Positions 1-12,418 of a DNA stretch of 64,000 nt are shown in pieces. The stretch comes from Flaveria trinervia (Eukaryota > Streptophyta > Magnoliopsida > Asterales > Asteraceae). Position numbers and translations under genes: made by a program. The first letter of the stretch is position 1; each line of letters opens with the position of its first letter. The notes under the pieces were generated by a model. The model worked only from the letters and a program-made list of their open reading frames with translations. It ran no database searches and had not been told where the DNA came from. The stretch is taken from the NCBI GenBank assembly GCA_025506515.1, contig CM046452.1, positions 105,634,551 through 105,698,550 of the forward strand. Direction: 5' to 3'.

Positions 1-53
1 AAAAAGATAAGTGGCAAGAGAAATCTTTTTTTATTAATATCTGTAGATATAGA
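1..53 (-). mobile_element. Helitron-like 5' terminus (partial)
   Basis: Read on the minus strand, this stretch starts TCTATATCTACAG and runs into AATAAAAAAAG and a GCCACTTATC motif. That layout (TCTATA..TACTAATAAAA.. then a GCCACNTGTC-like box) resembles the 5' end of many plant Helitrons. A similar terminus lies at 27541-27618. The body would extend left, outside the window. No helicase or Rep coding is visible, so this is a resemblance only. Confidence 0.3.
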
Positions 54-2402
54 TATTTTAGAGTAAAATTTGAATTTACTTTCTGATATATAAAAATAAT
101 TAATTTTTTTAAAACATTAAAAAACCAATTTACCTTTAAAAATTTATAAATTGTTTCAATTTCAATGCAAAGTTTCATTAATTGTTCATTATGTAACCTG
201 AACCTTTAACCATTTAAACTAGATACATAATTTCCTATATATATTAATCCTGCTAGATCACATGCCCTTTAATATCAAATTATTAAGATACAAAAAAATA
301 AGCAAGTATTAGAATTTATTAAGGTGAGTTAAAAAGCAGGCTATCTTTAATCAAACTCGGTCGTATTTTCAATGAGTTAAATAAACGAGTTGCTAGTAAG
401 TTAGTAAATAGGTTTATGTCTATATTTTTGAAACAACATGAACAAATTATTATGCTTTATTTGTTATCAACTACCTATCTCTCCCGCTTGATGTTTTAAT
501 CGTATCTACTCGTGTTACCAATGAAAATTTGATACTTAGCATAATCACACAATTACAAGATGTTTTACTAATGATAATAACATTAGTATTTAGAAACTTT
601 AACCCGTATCCTCCCTATGTCACAAGGTAGTTTAGTACGCTCACCAAAACCCGTCATTAGTTATGGATCAACTTGGCTCCCTCGTAAAACTTAGACATCA
701 ACCTAGCTAAGGCATGCACCGTCTTTTCATGTACAACTATCTTATGCAAAGAAAAACATATAAATTTATACTACACATGTGTTATTATATAAAATAACCA
801 GCAATAACATTTAAACCTATACTTTGTCTATAGTATACTTATATGATTGAGTCTCAAAAGTGAAAATTCATCAACGGTGTGACAAAATAAACCTAGTTTT
901 TTTATTTAGAAAGTGTAATCATAGCTACCAAAGAAAACGAATGATCAGATCATCACTGTCACCACGACCACCAATCGCCGCATCCATCACCCGTCCTGCT
1001 AAATATCTAATCGACAAGAAGGAATATATATTCTTTAGATTTTGACAAGAAACGGCTCCTCATGTTGTGTTGGAACAATACGAATCATCAATATTTTTAA
1101 GGACTATAATAGCTTATTTGACTACCTTCATTCTTCTATAAGTGATTCCTTCTCCACTTGCTATGATAGCCTCTTATTTTCATTTTATTTTAAAGTTATA
1201 TAGGTTCAATTGATATAAACGAATCTATATAGTTGTCAATGAAACAACAAAAGTTGATCGGCTTTTGTTTTAAAAACTCAAAAAAGCATTTAGATATTTT
1301 GGGTATTATCACTGTATTACACTTATTATATATCACAAATCCATTTTGGTATTATGACATATCATATAACTAAACGGTCAAACTTATAAACAAAACTAAA
1401 TTACACTCGAAGAATCTTAAGAGCATACTTAACTTTTTATAAGCATAAAACATGATTAAAGTGATAGAAAATGAAATGCCAAAGAATTATGACATAATTA
1501 GCCGTAGGATTGGATTATTTATGACCAGTCGTATTATAAGGACGTTAAAAATTAAAATCGAAATTCATCCTCAACGTTGTGGACGTTTATTTTTAATTAT
1601 GTCTATTCATTCCAATTCCAATATACTAATATAGTATCTTAACCTTCAAATGTAACTTAAATAAGACATTTTAGTTGAGACTTGAGAGTCAAACCTATGA
1701 CTCTATCTTCTCGTTAGAATTGAAACTATACCGGCTTTGACTAATAATTTCAGTATCTAAGTCAACTTTGATAATCATCTAGTGAAGGTTCGGATCAACC
1801 AATTTCTTCGTATGTTGACCCTACAATCAATTTCAGCAAAATGAACCCTTATAATATTGCCACTTACTTACGTGACAACTTTGATTTTTATCGATCATTC
1901 TACTAGATAGATAATATTAGTTAGAGTTTATTATAATAGATTTTATCATAACTAAAAAGAGATGATTTAATTAGTTTTCTTTTGTAATTATACTCGTTGT
2001 GCTCATATCAACAATTGATAATCATATACAATACTTTTATAATACTTTTATAATGTTTTATTATTTTTATATGACACAAGAATTTAGTGTTGGTTTTCTT
2101 ATTTTACGCCCCTCTTATCCCTCTCTGTTGCTGGCACTAAAGATCATGGATGCATCATATATATAGATATAATAAATCATGTCTAATTTTGTTTTTCTCG
2201 TATCGTGACGTCTCGTGATATCAATGAATCATGATCATTGTTTGAAGTCACAAAATTTTCCTATTATTTATGTTTTAAAAGGTCTGTGCTTATTATTTTG
2301 TGATCATCTATTGTCAGGTATTTATTGTTTTTCATTTCAGACATAAGGGTCTGATTTGTTTATGTTTAGATTCAAATAGAGTATTAGAGAGATTAGATAA
2401 TA
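54..2402. other. AT-rich intergenic region, no gene seen
   Basis: Very AT-rich sequence with only short chance ORFs (860-1045, 1452-1634) that have no recognisable motif. Bases 60-200 resemble, with many changes, one arm of the foldback repeat at 10054-10356 (shared word AATTTACCTTTAAAA). I see no RNA gene or conserved coding here. Confidence 0.6.
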
Positions 2403-2703
2403 TAGAATTTAAAGTTAATTACACGATTGGTCCCTATGATTTGCACATATTACGATATTAGTTTTAAATTTTAAGAAATTACAGGTTTAGTCTTAATTAT
2501 TTGTCAAACCGTAACAGGATTGGTCCTTAAAATGGATGGCCGTTAGTTTTATATTCAAGTCATTGTAACATGACCAAAATATATTTTTTATTTTTAAAAA
2601 GTTATAACATTATAATTATTAATTGTTAAATACTAGAAGTGGGTCCCAATCATTCTTCTTCTTCACTTCTTCTTTCGCAATCCAACCCACTCACGACCGC
2701 CAA

Positions 2704-2803
2704 CTGCCACCATCCCCACCACCGCCGGCTGCCACCATCACCACCACCGCCGGCTGCCACCATCCCCACCACCGTCGGCTGCCACCATTACCACCATCAC
2801 CAT
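2704..2803. repeat. 25-bp tandem repeat, four units
   Basis: Units start at 2704, 2729, 2754 and 2779. Each begins CTGCCACCAT, followed by a CACC-rich stretch; the first three end CCGCCGG or CCGTCGG and the fourth degrades. Both strands stay open across it because of the composition, so the ORF of proline and histidine at 2623-2853 is probably not a protein. It lies in the C-rich core of the MULE-like element. Confidence 0.8.
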
Positions 2804-2844
2804 CATCTCTGACTAATACAGGTCCCACTCTACCCCACATCCAT

Positions 2845-3158
2845 TGTTGGTGAATTGTCTGATGTGATTATGGTTTATACGTGGATCAAGATCAACCTCA
2901 TAAATTGGAGTGTAATCCAAGTTTATCTTGTAAATTAATTTAAACATGATAGGTATCGATTCCTTGATTTTTGGGATTATTAGATAACTATGTGGTTTAA
3001 TTTAATAGAGTCCTAATTGTAGTCTAACAATGTTTGAGTAGGCTATATAATCTGAGTTAGGGATTGGATTCTGGATTGGAGTTTTAGTGATAGTTTTCGT
3101 CAATAATATTCAAAGTATTTGGCCTTTGATTGTTTTCTTTACTTCTCTAATTACCTTA
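2845..3158 (+). repeat. 5' LTR of copia element
   Basis: Left copy of the direct LTR pair, about 314 bp. It starts with TG but ends in TA, not the usual CA; the end is fixed by the TCCAT duplication and by where the two copies stop matching. Confidence 0.85.
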
Positions 3159-3160
3159 AT

Positions 3161-3172
3161 TGGTATCAGAGC
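3161..3172 (+). other. Primer binding site, tRNA-iMet type
   Basis: TGGTATCAGAGC lies two bases after the 5' LTR. It is complementary to the 3' end of plant initiator tRNA-Met, the usual minus-strand primer of copia and gypsy elements. Confidence 0.85.
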
Positions 3173-3302
3173 TTGGTGGAATCAAGAGCCAAGTTCTAGG
3201 TACCCAGAATTGATACCAAGATCCGTAAGTAAGCACACCATCAATTTCCACAAACGGGGTAATATTGTTAGGCGTGTGACGTACCAGGATCTTAGCCATT
3301 AG

Positions 3303-5818
3303 TTACACCAAACGACACAACAATTACAAAACATAATTTCGAAATTAAATAAAGTTTCTTAAAATCAGAATTAATTACGAAACATGAAAATAAATGCGGA
3401 AGCGTATAAACCATAAATTAAATGGTGCAAACACGCGCAAAACCAGATAAGTATAATGTGTAAAAAATGAAAATGTTCTTTGTTAACCCAATAAATGATG
3501 AATGACATGATGTGATTATCCTATTCGTGCTCGCCTAAGAACCTAAAAGAAACATACTAAAGTGTCAACACAAAGTTGGTGAGTTCATAGGTTTTGATAA
3601 ACAGAACATAATAGTAAACTGATACAGTAAACAAAGTAATACCAATAGATAGCTAGTATACTAAACAAGTTACTAAGTGTATGAAATTCGCAACCGACGT
3701 TGATAACGTAAAGAAATGCCTCGGCTGTGAACACCAGTACAACAACAAAAATTAGGTCAATTAAACATCTGTTTGACGAACGTTGTGCTAGTGATACTAG
3801 CCTGGGTGGGTTTGTCAAACCCAGTAGATCTACTCAGAATTACCTCGCTAAAGTACATATGTTAATGGTTCAAAAGCGAGAACTTAAGCATGGTGTCACA
3901 CTAGTAAACAAGTAATATTACAGTAATACTAATCAATTGAAAATTTGTTTAAAACACATATTTCTTTCACCTAAAAAAAAATAGGTAAAATGAGATTGAG
4001 AACTCACCTCGATAGCATAACAATTCAAGTATTGCAGAGAACAATTAATTAGATTCATGAATAACTTGGATTTTCATTTAATAAATAATTAATACTAAGT
4101 ATTAATAATTGAATTAATCATTAAGGATTAATTTGCTTGTCCACACTCTAACACACAACACTCGATATATTAAAATTTGCACAACACAATTAGATAAATA
4201 TATATATTTTCTAATCGTAAAACTTTCTTTTTTTATAAGACTCATACGCTTAAACACATAACCCCCGCATCACAAACGCGTAACAACCCTTTCGTTCCAC
4301 GCTTATTATAAGTAATGTACGTATGAATTTATGCATCCAGTGTATACATAAATGAATATATATATTAATTTCACACATATAATACACCCACATAGACCTC
4401 ATATATGCAGCATTATATGAAATGGCACATATACAATCATATTGCTATGCACATATTTCACATTGAATATTACTAAACCTCCCCATAGCAATCATAGTGC
4501 ATGACTTACGTGCTTACCTAATGTATTGAATAGGCGTCGTCGAGAAAAGGATCTAGGGCTATTCGTTTTGCCAAGAAGATCTAGGGTCTTGTGAAGGCAT
4601 CAAGAGAGATCTGTGGGTAAACGATTGTTGTCGAGAAAGATCAAAGAAGCCATCGCTTGATAGCTTTGAGACAACACTAGATCTACGTTCAAAGTTGGTG
4701 AGGCCATCGCCGCTTGATTGGGATCTAGTCGTCAATTTTGTTTATCAGTTCTTGGAACCAAAGAACCGGGGCCATATAATTTGCTGCCAAGAACATCAAC
4801 AACTCTTTAGCAAAGCTATTCAAAGGAAAGACATGCCATTCAACATAGCCATATTCAAGAACACCTTAGATTGAACTTGCTGATCAAGATTAGAGACCAG
4901 AAGTTGCTGCTATCATAAAAGGTTCAAATTTGTTAGATCTACATCGCGAAAGCTCACTGATTGATCAAATTTAGTGACCATAAGTTGTTATTGTCGCCAA
5001 AGGATCAATTCAGCTAGTTTCTTAAGGTTTTATGAACATGCGTGGATTAAAGAAGAATGGGTTGTTCAAATATGTAAGTGTTGACAAGCCACACGTCAAC
5101 GGTGTGTAGTGGGTCATCAAGAAGTCAGTTGAGATCCAATATCATAGCTCCCCTGAGTAGGATGTGTTTCAATGATGATTCAAGAATTAAAGTTAAAGAG
5201 TCACGAGCATTGTTCTAGATAAACGACCTTGGTAGTACGGTGTATCGAACCAAGAAAGAACAAGTAAAGATCAAGGAACTAAGGAGAATCATAAAACTTA
5301 GCTAATGATCAACTCCAAACTATTTCCAAGGATCAAGTTCAAAGAGATGGAAAGTTGCTTGGAGAAAAAGGCCTACCTAATATGCTTCAGAAATTATGGA
5401 GGTGATTGTTGGCAATAATTTCTAACCCGATTCATAAGCTGCAGAAGTTAAGAGGTCTAAGTTGACAAGTTCGTCAAGTTAGGTATAATTTCTACTATTT
5501 AGTGATTAGTATTGCAATCAAGTAGGACTCTAACAAGTTGGTTAGATGCTGAAGTTTAGCAATTCTAATTACATTCAAATAGGTTTGGTTTTAACCTATA
5601 AATACACAACCAAGGTTTAGGATTATGTATGAGTTGCAATCAAGTTTTGTAAATAAGTTTTTCTTGGTTAAAATAAATCGTTGCCACAAAACAAATTCTA
5701 CGTTATCTACGGGGAACGGTTTCCTATGGGATAAAATATGAAGGTCGAGAAAATATGAATTGGTGGCGATAGTAGCCATAATGTTGATCCAGATGATGGA
5801 TGAAGCATCACAGGTCCT
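3303..5818 (+). other. Non-coding interior of the copia element
   Basis: About 2.5 kb without recognisable pol coding. 3303-4540 is AT-rich. 4540-5400 repeats words such as GATCTAGG and GTCGAGAAA. At 5407 a second LTR-like start, TGTTGGCAATAATTTC, follows GGAGGTGAT, and a TATAAATACAC lies 190 bp later. This could be a remnant of a second LTR element, but I found no partner for it. Confidence 0.4.
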
Positions 5819-6244
5819 ATATTCTATCTTGGGTCCTCCCCAATCATGTGGTGTTCTAAAAAACAAGCTACTGTGGCGCTATCCTCATGTGAGGCTGAAT
5901 TCATGGCCGCGACTGTAGCTGCGTGTCAAGCGATATGGCTACGAGAATTACTTGCATAATTGACTGGATTAGAGAAACAAAAGGTGCTGAATCGAGTTGA
6001 TAATAAATCAACCATTGCATTAACGAAGAACCCAGTCTTCCATGGTCAAAGCAAACACATCCATACAAGGTATCACTTTATCCGTGTGTATGTAGAAAAT
6101 GAACAGGTAATAGTTGAACACGTATATGGAAACAAACAAAAAGTTGATCCACTAACGAAGGCATTGGCGTGCATAAGGTTCAAGGTGAGAACATTACTTG
6201 GAGTGCGTGAGTTACCACCTTCGGCTCAGAAACTCAGGGCGTGA
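5819..6244 (+). pseudogene. Copia RNase H domain remnant
   Basis: One frame reads through a copia RNase H signature: WCSKKQATVALSSCEAEF, then AIWLREL, then an in-frame TAA at 5957-5959, then VDNKSTIALTKNPVFHGQ and SKHIHTRYHFIR. The order and spacing match the C-terminal end of Ty1/copia Pol, where this block directly precedes the 3' LTR as it does here (6246). The stop codon and the loss of the rest of Pol make it inactive. Confidence 0.8.
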
Positions 6245-6245
6245 T

Positions 6246-6558
6246 TGTTGGTGAATTGTCTGATCTGATTATGGTGTATACATGGATCAAGATCAGCCTC
6301 ATAAATTAGAGTGTAGTCCAAATTTATCTTGTAAATTAATTTAAATATGATAGTATCGGTTATTTGATATATGGGATTATTATATAACTATGTGGTTTAA
6401 ATTAATAGAGTCCTAATTGTAGTCTAACAATGTTTGAGTAGGCTATATAATCTGAGTTAGGGATGGGATTCTGGATTGAAGTTTTTGTCATAGTTTTCTT
6501 CAATAATATTTAAAGTATTTGGCCTTTGATTGTTTTCTTTACTTCTCTGATTACCTTA
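6246..6558 (+). repeat. 3' LTR of copia element
   Basis: Right copy of the LTR pair, one base shorter than the left. It is followed directly by TCCAT, the right-hand target duplication. Confidence 0.85.
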
Positions 6559-6998
6559 TCCATCTCCCCCCGATCTCCATCGGCCACCGCTACACCTCCA
6601 CCGGCACATCACCTCCCCAAAGGCCACTACCACCACGACAGACTCTAGTCCATCGTAACTCAAACCACCGCGCGTCCACCGGTCACCATCGCCGATCAAG
6701 TTGGTCTCATTCTCAAGCCACACCTCCACCATCCCATCACCATCATTGGTTCCCGCATCCACATCCACACCTCCATCGTCCACCGCCACCGCCACACCTC
6801 CACTGGCACGTCACTGCCGCCACCAAGTTCGCCGACCGCCACAAAGTATTTCGATTTGGATTCAATATCTATCTGGCGGTGTTGGTGGCGGGAGAAACAA
6901 GAATGCGAGGGTGACTGATGATGGTGACAGTGGTAGTGTAATGGTTGCTCTCCGGTGGCCGGAGGCTGCAACCGCCACCAATCGGGGTGACATGGTGG

Positions 6999-7283
6999 CA
7001 AGACCGGCTTAACATTTTATGGGGCCCCAATCGAACCAAAAAAAATTCGTATTCCAAACCTTTAGTCATTGATAGTTGATTTCTTAAAATATAGCCAAAA
7101 AAGGGCTAGTCGATCATCAAAATTTTTACTTGGACTCAACTATTAAATGTTATTCACACTTCAAAATTTTATTGGCCTATATAAGACCAAAACCAATATA
7201 AATTTTCTTATAAAATGGGAGCCCTTATTTTTAAGGGGTCCCAAACCTAATGCATCACAAATTACATTATAGAGCCGGCCTTG
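6999..7283. mobile_element. hAT-like MITE, 285 bp
   Basis: The ends are CAAGACCGGC and GCCGGCCTTG, an imperfect 10-bp inverted repeat. They are flanked by a perfect 8-bp direct repeat CATGGTGG (6991-6998 and 7284-7291), the duplication length of hAT elements. The interior is AT-rich and non-coding with a GGGGCCCC near the left end. It sits in the right half of the MULE-like element. Confidence 0.75.
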
Positions 7284-7629
7284 CATGGTGGTGTGTTGGT
7301 GGGTGGAGCGGCGGGGGAGGTGAACGGAGATTCTGGTGGTCTTATGTGACTAGTCAGTGTGTATGTATGTATTGTTCTATTGAATGAAGTGGGACCAACA
7401 CATTTTGTATATACATATATCATATTTTAGATTTTTTCTTTAGTTTATAGATATTTTGGTCTTTTCTCCTACACTTAACTAAAAAACACTTAACAAAGTT
7501 AATGTCAGAGACCAATTATGCTACGATTTGACAAATTGGAACCAAACCTATAATTTGTTAAGAGTTAGAACCAATATTGTAATATAAGCAACCCACGGGA
7601 ACCAATCATGTAATTAACTCTAGAATTTA

Positions 7630-9336
7630 TTATAATAATATAATTATTATACTTACGAGAGATATGATCTAATTAGGTATTATTTATATACACAATTATA
7701 TTTACGAGAAATATGATCCAGTTAGGTATTAGGTATTCTTTTATATACACAATAGTTTTACCCTCACATGTTCTTGTACCGGTTCATGAATCACCACCAT
7801 CCCTTCACATCGTCAATTAAATCTTTTTATTTTTAAATATTGTTTTGTTTGTTATAAGTTCAAACTATAACTAAAACGTCATAATTCTTTAATCACCTCT
7901 CATTCAAGTCACTTTTTCTTTTCACATTTTTTCTTATTACATATATATTTGCAAAGTATTATTATAATGATATATAATACAGATTGTAATACCTAAAACT
8001 ATCTCTCTAGTAGAACTTTAACATTAAAATCTGTTAACAATTTTCTTTTATATATCTAGTTTGTCTTGTCTCCCGAGACATGCTGGTTGCAAGTTTTATA
8101 ACCACAATAAAAAAGATTGATGAATCAAATTTTGTAAAATGCAAGTTACAATGTATTTTAGTATTTTTTTTTTCTTTCTAAGAATTAGGATTTGTTGTTA
8201 AAAACTATATAGTTTTTTCTTCGGGTGTGTGTGTGTATGGTTACAGATTAATAGGGTTTACTATAGAGTTTTCATTTTTTTTAAATAAAAATGATTACGT
8301 TTTAAATTAGTTACAATAACTGCACATCTACTTTTTATATAAAACAACAGAAAACATTTACTTCGTGATGTTGGATTAAATGAGTATATAGACATTTGTG
8401 AATAAAAAAAGGAGAATATATTTAATTTATTCATACCAAGAATATGTCTAAATATTCACGGCACGGCCTATTTCAGTATTTCTACACATAGTGATATTGA
8501 ATATTTAAAATGGTTAATGATCAATAGTTGAAGTGAATACATTATTTAACATGTGTTGTTATAACTTATTAGCAGGATAAATTTCGTACAACCCTTTCGA
8601 AATTTGTGAAATATTTTTATTTCATTAAAACGCAAGTTTTGAATATGTAATATATAATGCTCTGTAGTTTAAACACATGATATTAGAAAATATTATATTT
8701 TATTAAATTGAAAAAGGATATATGAATTTTTCGAACATAACTTTTGTGAATGACCCATAAAAGAAAGAACCAGCAAATGTTTACAAATAACACATAACTA
8801 TATATGAGCTGTGCATGTAAATTTCCTAACACATATTTATTACCACTATTTATTACTAGTCATCCATAAAGTAGTTATTTTATGCGGTTGATTTTATCAC
8901 TTTATGCTACTTACACAGGCACATTCTGTGTAGATACGTGGCATACAAACTCAAATGATTATACACTATGCGGTTATCGTTTTTCCGATCCATACTATTT
9001 TTCTAGGGTCAATTGCATATTTTTCCGTTTAAATTTGTAACATCATTGTTTTTCAAAACATGATTAATAATATTGTATTTTATATATTGTAACTTAATGA
9101 TTTTAGAGAAATATGTATTTTTTCTATGAAGAAAGGGATATATGTAATTTTTAAGTTTTCAAAAAGTTGTAAATAATATGTATGTATGCATGTATGTCTA
9201 TCATCATTTTCTCAACGACGTAGCAATATATTATCCTTAGGTATGATAATTTACTTTGACTAATTAATTTGCTCAATTATAGGTTAGAAATTAATAATAA
9301 ATAATTAGTTTAATAGGCAAAATTTTACATTTTTAC
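7630..9336. other. AT-rich intergenic region, no gene seen
   Basis: Low-complexity AT-rich DNA with T-runs and a short GT microsatellite near 8225. No coding, RNA gene or transposon end that I can support. Confidence 0.6.
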
Positions 9337-9640
9337 TTAATGCTTAGGATAGATAGGGGAGTTCCGAACCAACAGCAAGCCCTTTCTCGCCCTTTCTAAT
9401 GTCCTAGGCGAAGGCAGTGCAGGTGAAAGCCCAATAGATCCCATTTTTTTTATCGCTCCACATAGCTCACGACCCGGCACGAAGAAATCTCTTAGATGGG
9501 CGGATGCGAATCTGGATCTATCAACGGAGCAATTCCATTCCAGTCGTAGTCTCAATCCCATTGTACGTAAGGTCCCACAAAAGGTTAAAAACAGTTGAAC
9601 ACGTCGATTTTCATAGCAGGGAACGTAGATTTGTGATTGA
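9337..9640 (-). other. GC-richer island, possible organelle-derived insert
   Basis: This block is clearly richer in G+C than the AT-rich DNA on both sides. On the minus strand it is open as part of a 148-codon ORF (9337-9783). The island-encoded residues look protein-like, for example RLRLEWNCSVDRSRFASAH and GRELCGAIKKMGSIG, while the first part of that ORF (9640-9783) looks like ordinary AT-rich filler. The residues suggest plant mitochondrial sequence to me, but I cannot name the gene. It is probably not a working nuclear gene: no promoter or conserved start is visible. Confidence 0.35.
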
Positions 9641-10053
9641 TATCTAAACTTTGGGAGAGATATACAACTTTTTTTTAATAAATTTACCAGAGTATAATTA
9701 ACAAATAAGAGAATGTAAGAAGATATAGAGAAAACAACTTGGTGAAAATATGAAAGAAAAAAATTTAGTGCATCGATACGCAAGCTTTTGGCTTTATATT
9801 ATTTATTACCGAATACACGGTTAAAGCTCACTTGAAGGCACTGAAAATTTCTCAAAAATCATTTATTACAACAAGTTGTAAACTTTTAATTCAAATAACA
9901 ATATTTAAAAACCTTAGGGTGGAAATAGCGATCGCGGTTTCGACACTATTTAAAAAACTCTAGGCAGGCGTGTGGCTTGCTCGAAACTCGCTCAAAACCA
10001 GTCACTTGAAAACAAAGGGCTCGGCTCGGTTTGTAAATTAAATTAAGAAAAGT

Positions 10054-10356
10054 TATATTTTGATATATCAAAGAGTTAAGTTCGATTTTACTACTTGAGC
10101 TTTGTTAAAAATAATTATTTTTCTTTAAATGATTAACAACATCAATTTACCTTTAAAAGTTTATTAGTTGTTTAAGTTTCATTATAAAGTTTTCTTACTT
10201 GTTTCAAATCTATCCAAAATAATAAAACTTTGAATCAAAACTAAAACAACATATAAAACTTTTTAAGTTAAATTAATACTTTTAATTTAGAAAAAAATGA
10301 TTACTTTAATCGAACCTTAAGTAGTAAAATTAAAATTAACTCTATATCAAAATATA
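10054..10356. repeat. Foldback (inverted-repeat) element, MITE-like
   Basis: The left arm starts near TATATTTTGATATA and runs through TTTTACTACTT. The right arm, read in reverse, starts TATATTTTGATATAGAGTT and carries the same TTTTACTACTT word. The arms total about 150 bp each with many mismatches and meet near 10205. The element would fold into one long hairpin. No target duplication was found. Confidence 0.5.
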
Positions 10357-11894
10357 TTCAGTACACTACATGGTAGCATTTGTATTCTCCATAGAAATTA
10401 ATTTGTAAAAAAAGATTGATTAGAAAGTTTTAACCAAAACTCAAAAAAGAAAAAAACAAAAAACAAAACAAGAGTGACATATACAATATGCAATTGTATA
10501 ATAACGTGTAAAAAGTAACAATTTAAACCCAGTAAACGTAAAAATCACACTCTGCAGTGAAGTGTAGATTGCTCACTAGTAATATATTCTGAAAACCTAG
10601 ATAAAATAAAAAAAACTAATAAGTATATTAACACATTGTATATACATACAATTACCATATTGAAAAACACAAATGTATAAATACAACAACTTGCTAGCTA
10701 GATATATTAATATATCTTATTATCAGTTCTTTTGTATACGTATCATTATAAAATCCATAATCATTCTTTTATTTATATAATAATAATACTATTTACAAAA
10801 TGGTTTTTGTAAAGGAGTGTAGTATCTTATGCTTATCAAGTGGTTCGAACATGAGAGTGTTGTATGCTGTGCATCATGTGGTGAATCGTATGTTTTACTG
10901 GGTTGTATTCATATATTTTTTTTGTTTTTTTATCTATAATCTTCTTATATTTAATATTTATATATTTTTTATAATTTAACTCCAACAAAATTTTACTTTT
11001 GACTTTGTTCCTCTATACTTTTCTTAGTTAGTAAATTTTCGTTTTACGTTTCGTTTTAAATTTTGTGAGATAACACGTCGCAACGTGCGTGTGTAGTTCA
11101 ATGTTTTTACACATTATCGACTTATGGTTTTATATGTTTTACGTTTCGTCTACATAGTCAAACGTGTTTCACGTCTATTTTTTGTCGGTTTACTTTTTTG
11201 TTTATTTTTCAAACAAGTATTTTTGGTATTTGTGTTCATTGACAATGGTGTGTCACTAATGCTAATTGCCATGTTTTATGCACTCCGTTGCAACGTGAAA
11301 GGCTTCATATTAGTTAAATTTATTTATCATATTATAATTTCACTTAAAAGTTTAATCTCTAAAAACTTACTTTTAGCTCCTCATATGTAGCTATATTCTT
11401 ACATTTTGTAACATATATTTATCTGTTTATTTTTTTTACTTGATTAACACTTTTTTCTCCTCTAACAAAATTCAATGTTATAGTAAAATTTCAAATATAC
11501 GTTGCAGTATGTTTAGCATTATATACATTATTAAGTATCATTGTAAACTTTATTTAAAATAAAGTTATGCGTCATAATAAACAACTCATCAAAACACAAA
11601 GGTAGAAATTGTCAAAGTTGATTCGACTTCTAAAATATGTAAACACTTGTTATTAATGTTTTTTTATTGGCACATATTTTCAACATTCTAACGTGACTTT
11701 TTTCAATTTCTATTTTTTACGTAAAGTACTAATAATTACCAACCGCCTCCCTGTAGCAAATGGGTTAACGATGGTTTCATTTTCTATATAAAGTTTTGAT
11801 TGTTATCGATGACGTTCAAAATTAATTTTGCACACAAAAAATTACTTGTCACCAATGCTCCCTTCAACGTGTGGTTTCGTACTCATGTTTTTCC
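10357..11894. other. AT-rich intergenic region, no gene seen
   Basis: AT- and T-rich sequence. The 88-codon ORF at 11124-11390 is rich in F, V and L from T-runs and shows no motif. Words such as ACGTTTCG recur between 11040 and 11170, perhaps Helitron body linked to the end at 11895-11923. Confidence 0.5.
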
Positions 11895-11923
11895 TATCGC
11901 AATGCGAGAGTCGTTATACTAGT
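11895..11923 (+). mobile_element. Helitron-like 3' terminus
   Basis: A small hairpin word CGCAATGCG is followed 10 bases later by CTAGT. Helitrons end in CTRR preceded by a short GC-rich hairpin and insert before T. The matching 5' end was not located, so the extent is unknown. Confidence 0.35.
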
Positions 11924-12410
11924 TCAAAACAAATTCATCAAATTACATATTTTAATAACACAATCAAAGTATAACACGTGAGTGAAACAATATGCGATAA
12001 TGAATTCTGGCATCTTCAACTTCTAATGGGGTACAATTTAATATCATAATTCAATTGGATACACTACCATGAATTGAAAAACAATAACCTTAATAAACTT
12101 ACTGATACATCTCATATTTCATTTCATTTCATTCATTCATCATATATTTTATATCATAATAACATTATATCAATCTTCACATTCTACGATAAAAAAATAA
12201 CTTTCACATTCATCACTCTTCACTTACCACTGACTCACCGATGAAAATAACTTATAATCTTAAATCCTTAGTTTCGAGGGACGCAATTTGGACAAGTGTG
12301 ACCTCCATTGACCATCATGTACAGTATCAAACGAGTGTAAACACAAATCCCCAAATTACCCCTTATATCCACAACAATTTCCCACCTCTGCCCCTCTGTT
12401 ACCACATCCC

Positions 12411-12418
12411 TATATAAA
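12411..12418 (+). promoter_or_regulatory. TATA box of SULTR3;4
   Basis: TATATAAA about 100 bp upstream of the ATG at 12512. Between them is a CA-rich leader (many CACACA words), typical of a plant 5' UTR. Transcription would start around 12440-12450 if spacing is usual. Confidence 0.6.

Larger units (their letters stand above)
2845..6558 (+). mobile_element. Decayed Ty1/copia LTR retrotransposon
   Basis: Two LTRs in direct orientation flank the element: 2845-3158 and 6246-6558. Both start TGTTGGTGAATTGTCTGAT and end ATTACCTTA, with roughly 22 substitutions and one indel by eye, so the insertion is old. A perfect 5-bp target duplication TCCAT sits at 2840-2844 and 6559-6563. A primer site for initiator tRNA-Met follows the left LTR. 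The interior of about 3.1 kb keeps only the RNase H end of pol. Gag, integrase and most of reverse transcriptase are gone or unrecognisable. It splits the C-rich core of the MULE-like element. Confidence 0.85.
2412..7620. mobile_element. MULE-like TIR transposon, nested host element
   Basis: Long terminal inverted repeats of about 180 bp face each other at 2412-2590 and 7440-7620. The outer ends read AAGTTAATTACACGATTGG and, on the other strand, GAGTTAATTACATGATTGG. The similarity continues through GGTTT..TTTGTCAAA and GACCAAAATAT. Immediately outside is a perfect 9-bp direct repeat TAGAATTTA (2403-2411 and 7621-7629), the target-duplication length of Mutator-like elements. No transposase is visible, so it is non-autonomous. 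The interior is C-rich, proline-coding low complexity. Removing the two inner insertions leaves about 1.2 kb. Confidence 0.8.

Noticed and set aside
6519..7069. Overlapping ORFs of 66-131 codons on both strands
   Set aside because: They arise from CACC-rich low complexity inside the MULE-like element; peptides are His/Pro/Ser or Gly/Val runs with no domain, and one crosses the hAT-like MITE border.
9337..9783. 148-codon minus ORF as a nuclear gene
   Set aside because: Only the GC-richer part looks like protein; the N-terminal part is AT-rich filler and no promoter or splice signal supports it.
11124..11390. 88-codon ORF with many F, V and L
   Set aside because: The residues come from T-runs; no motif, and the region may be Helitron body.
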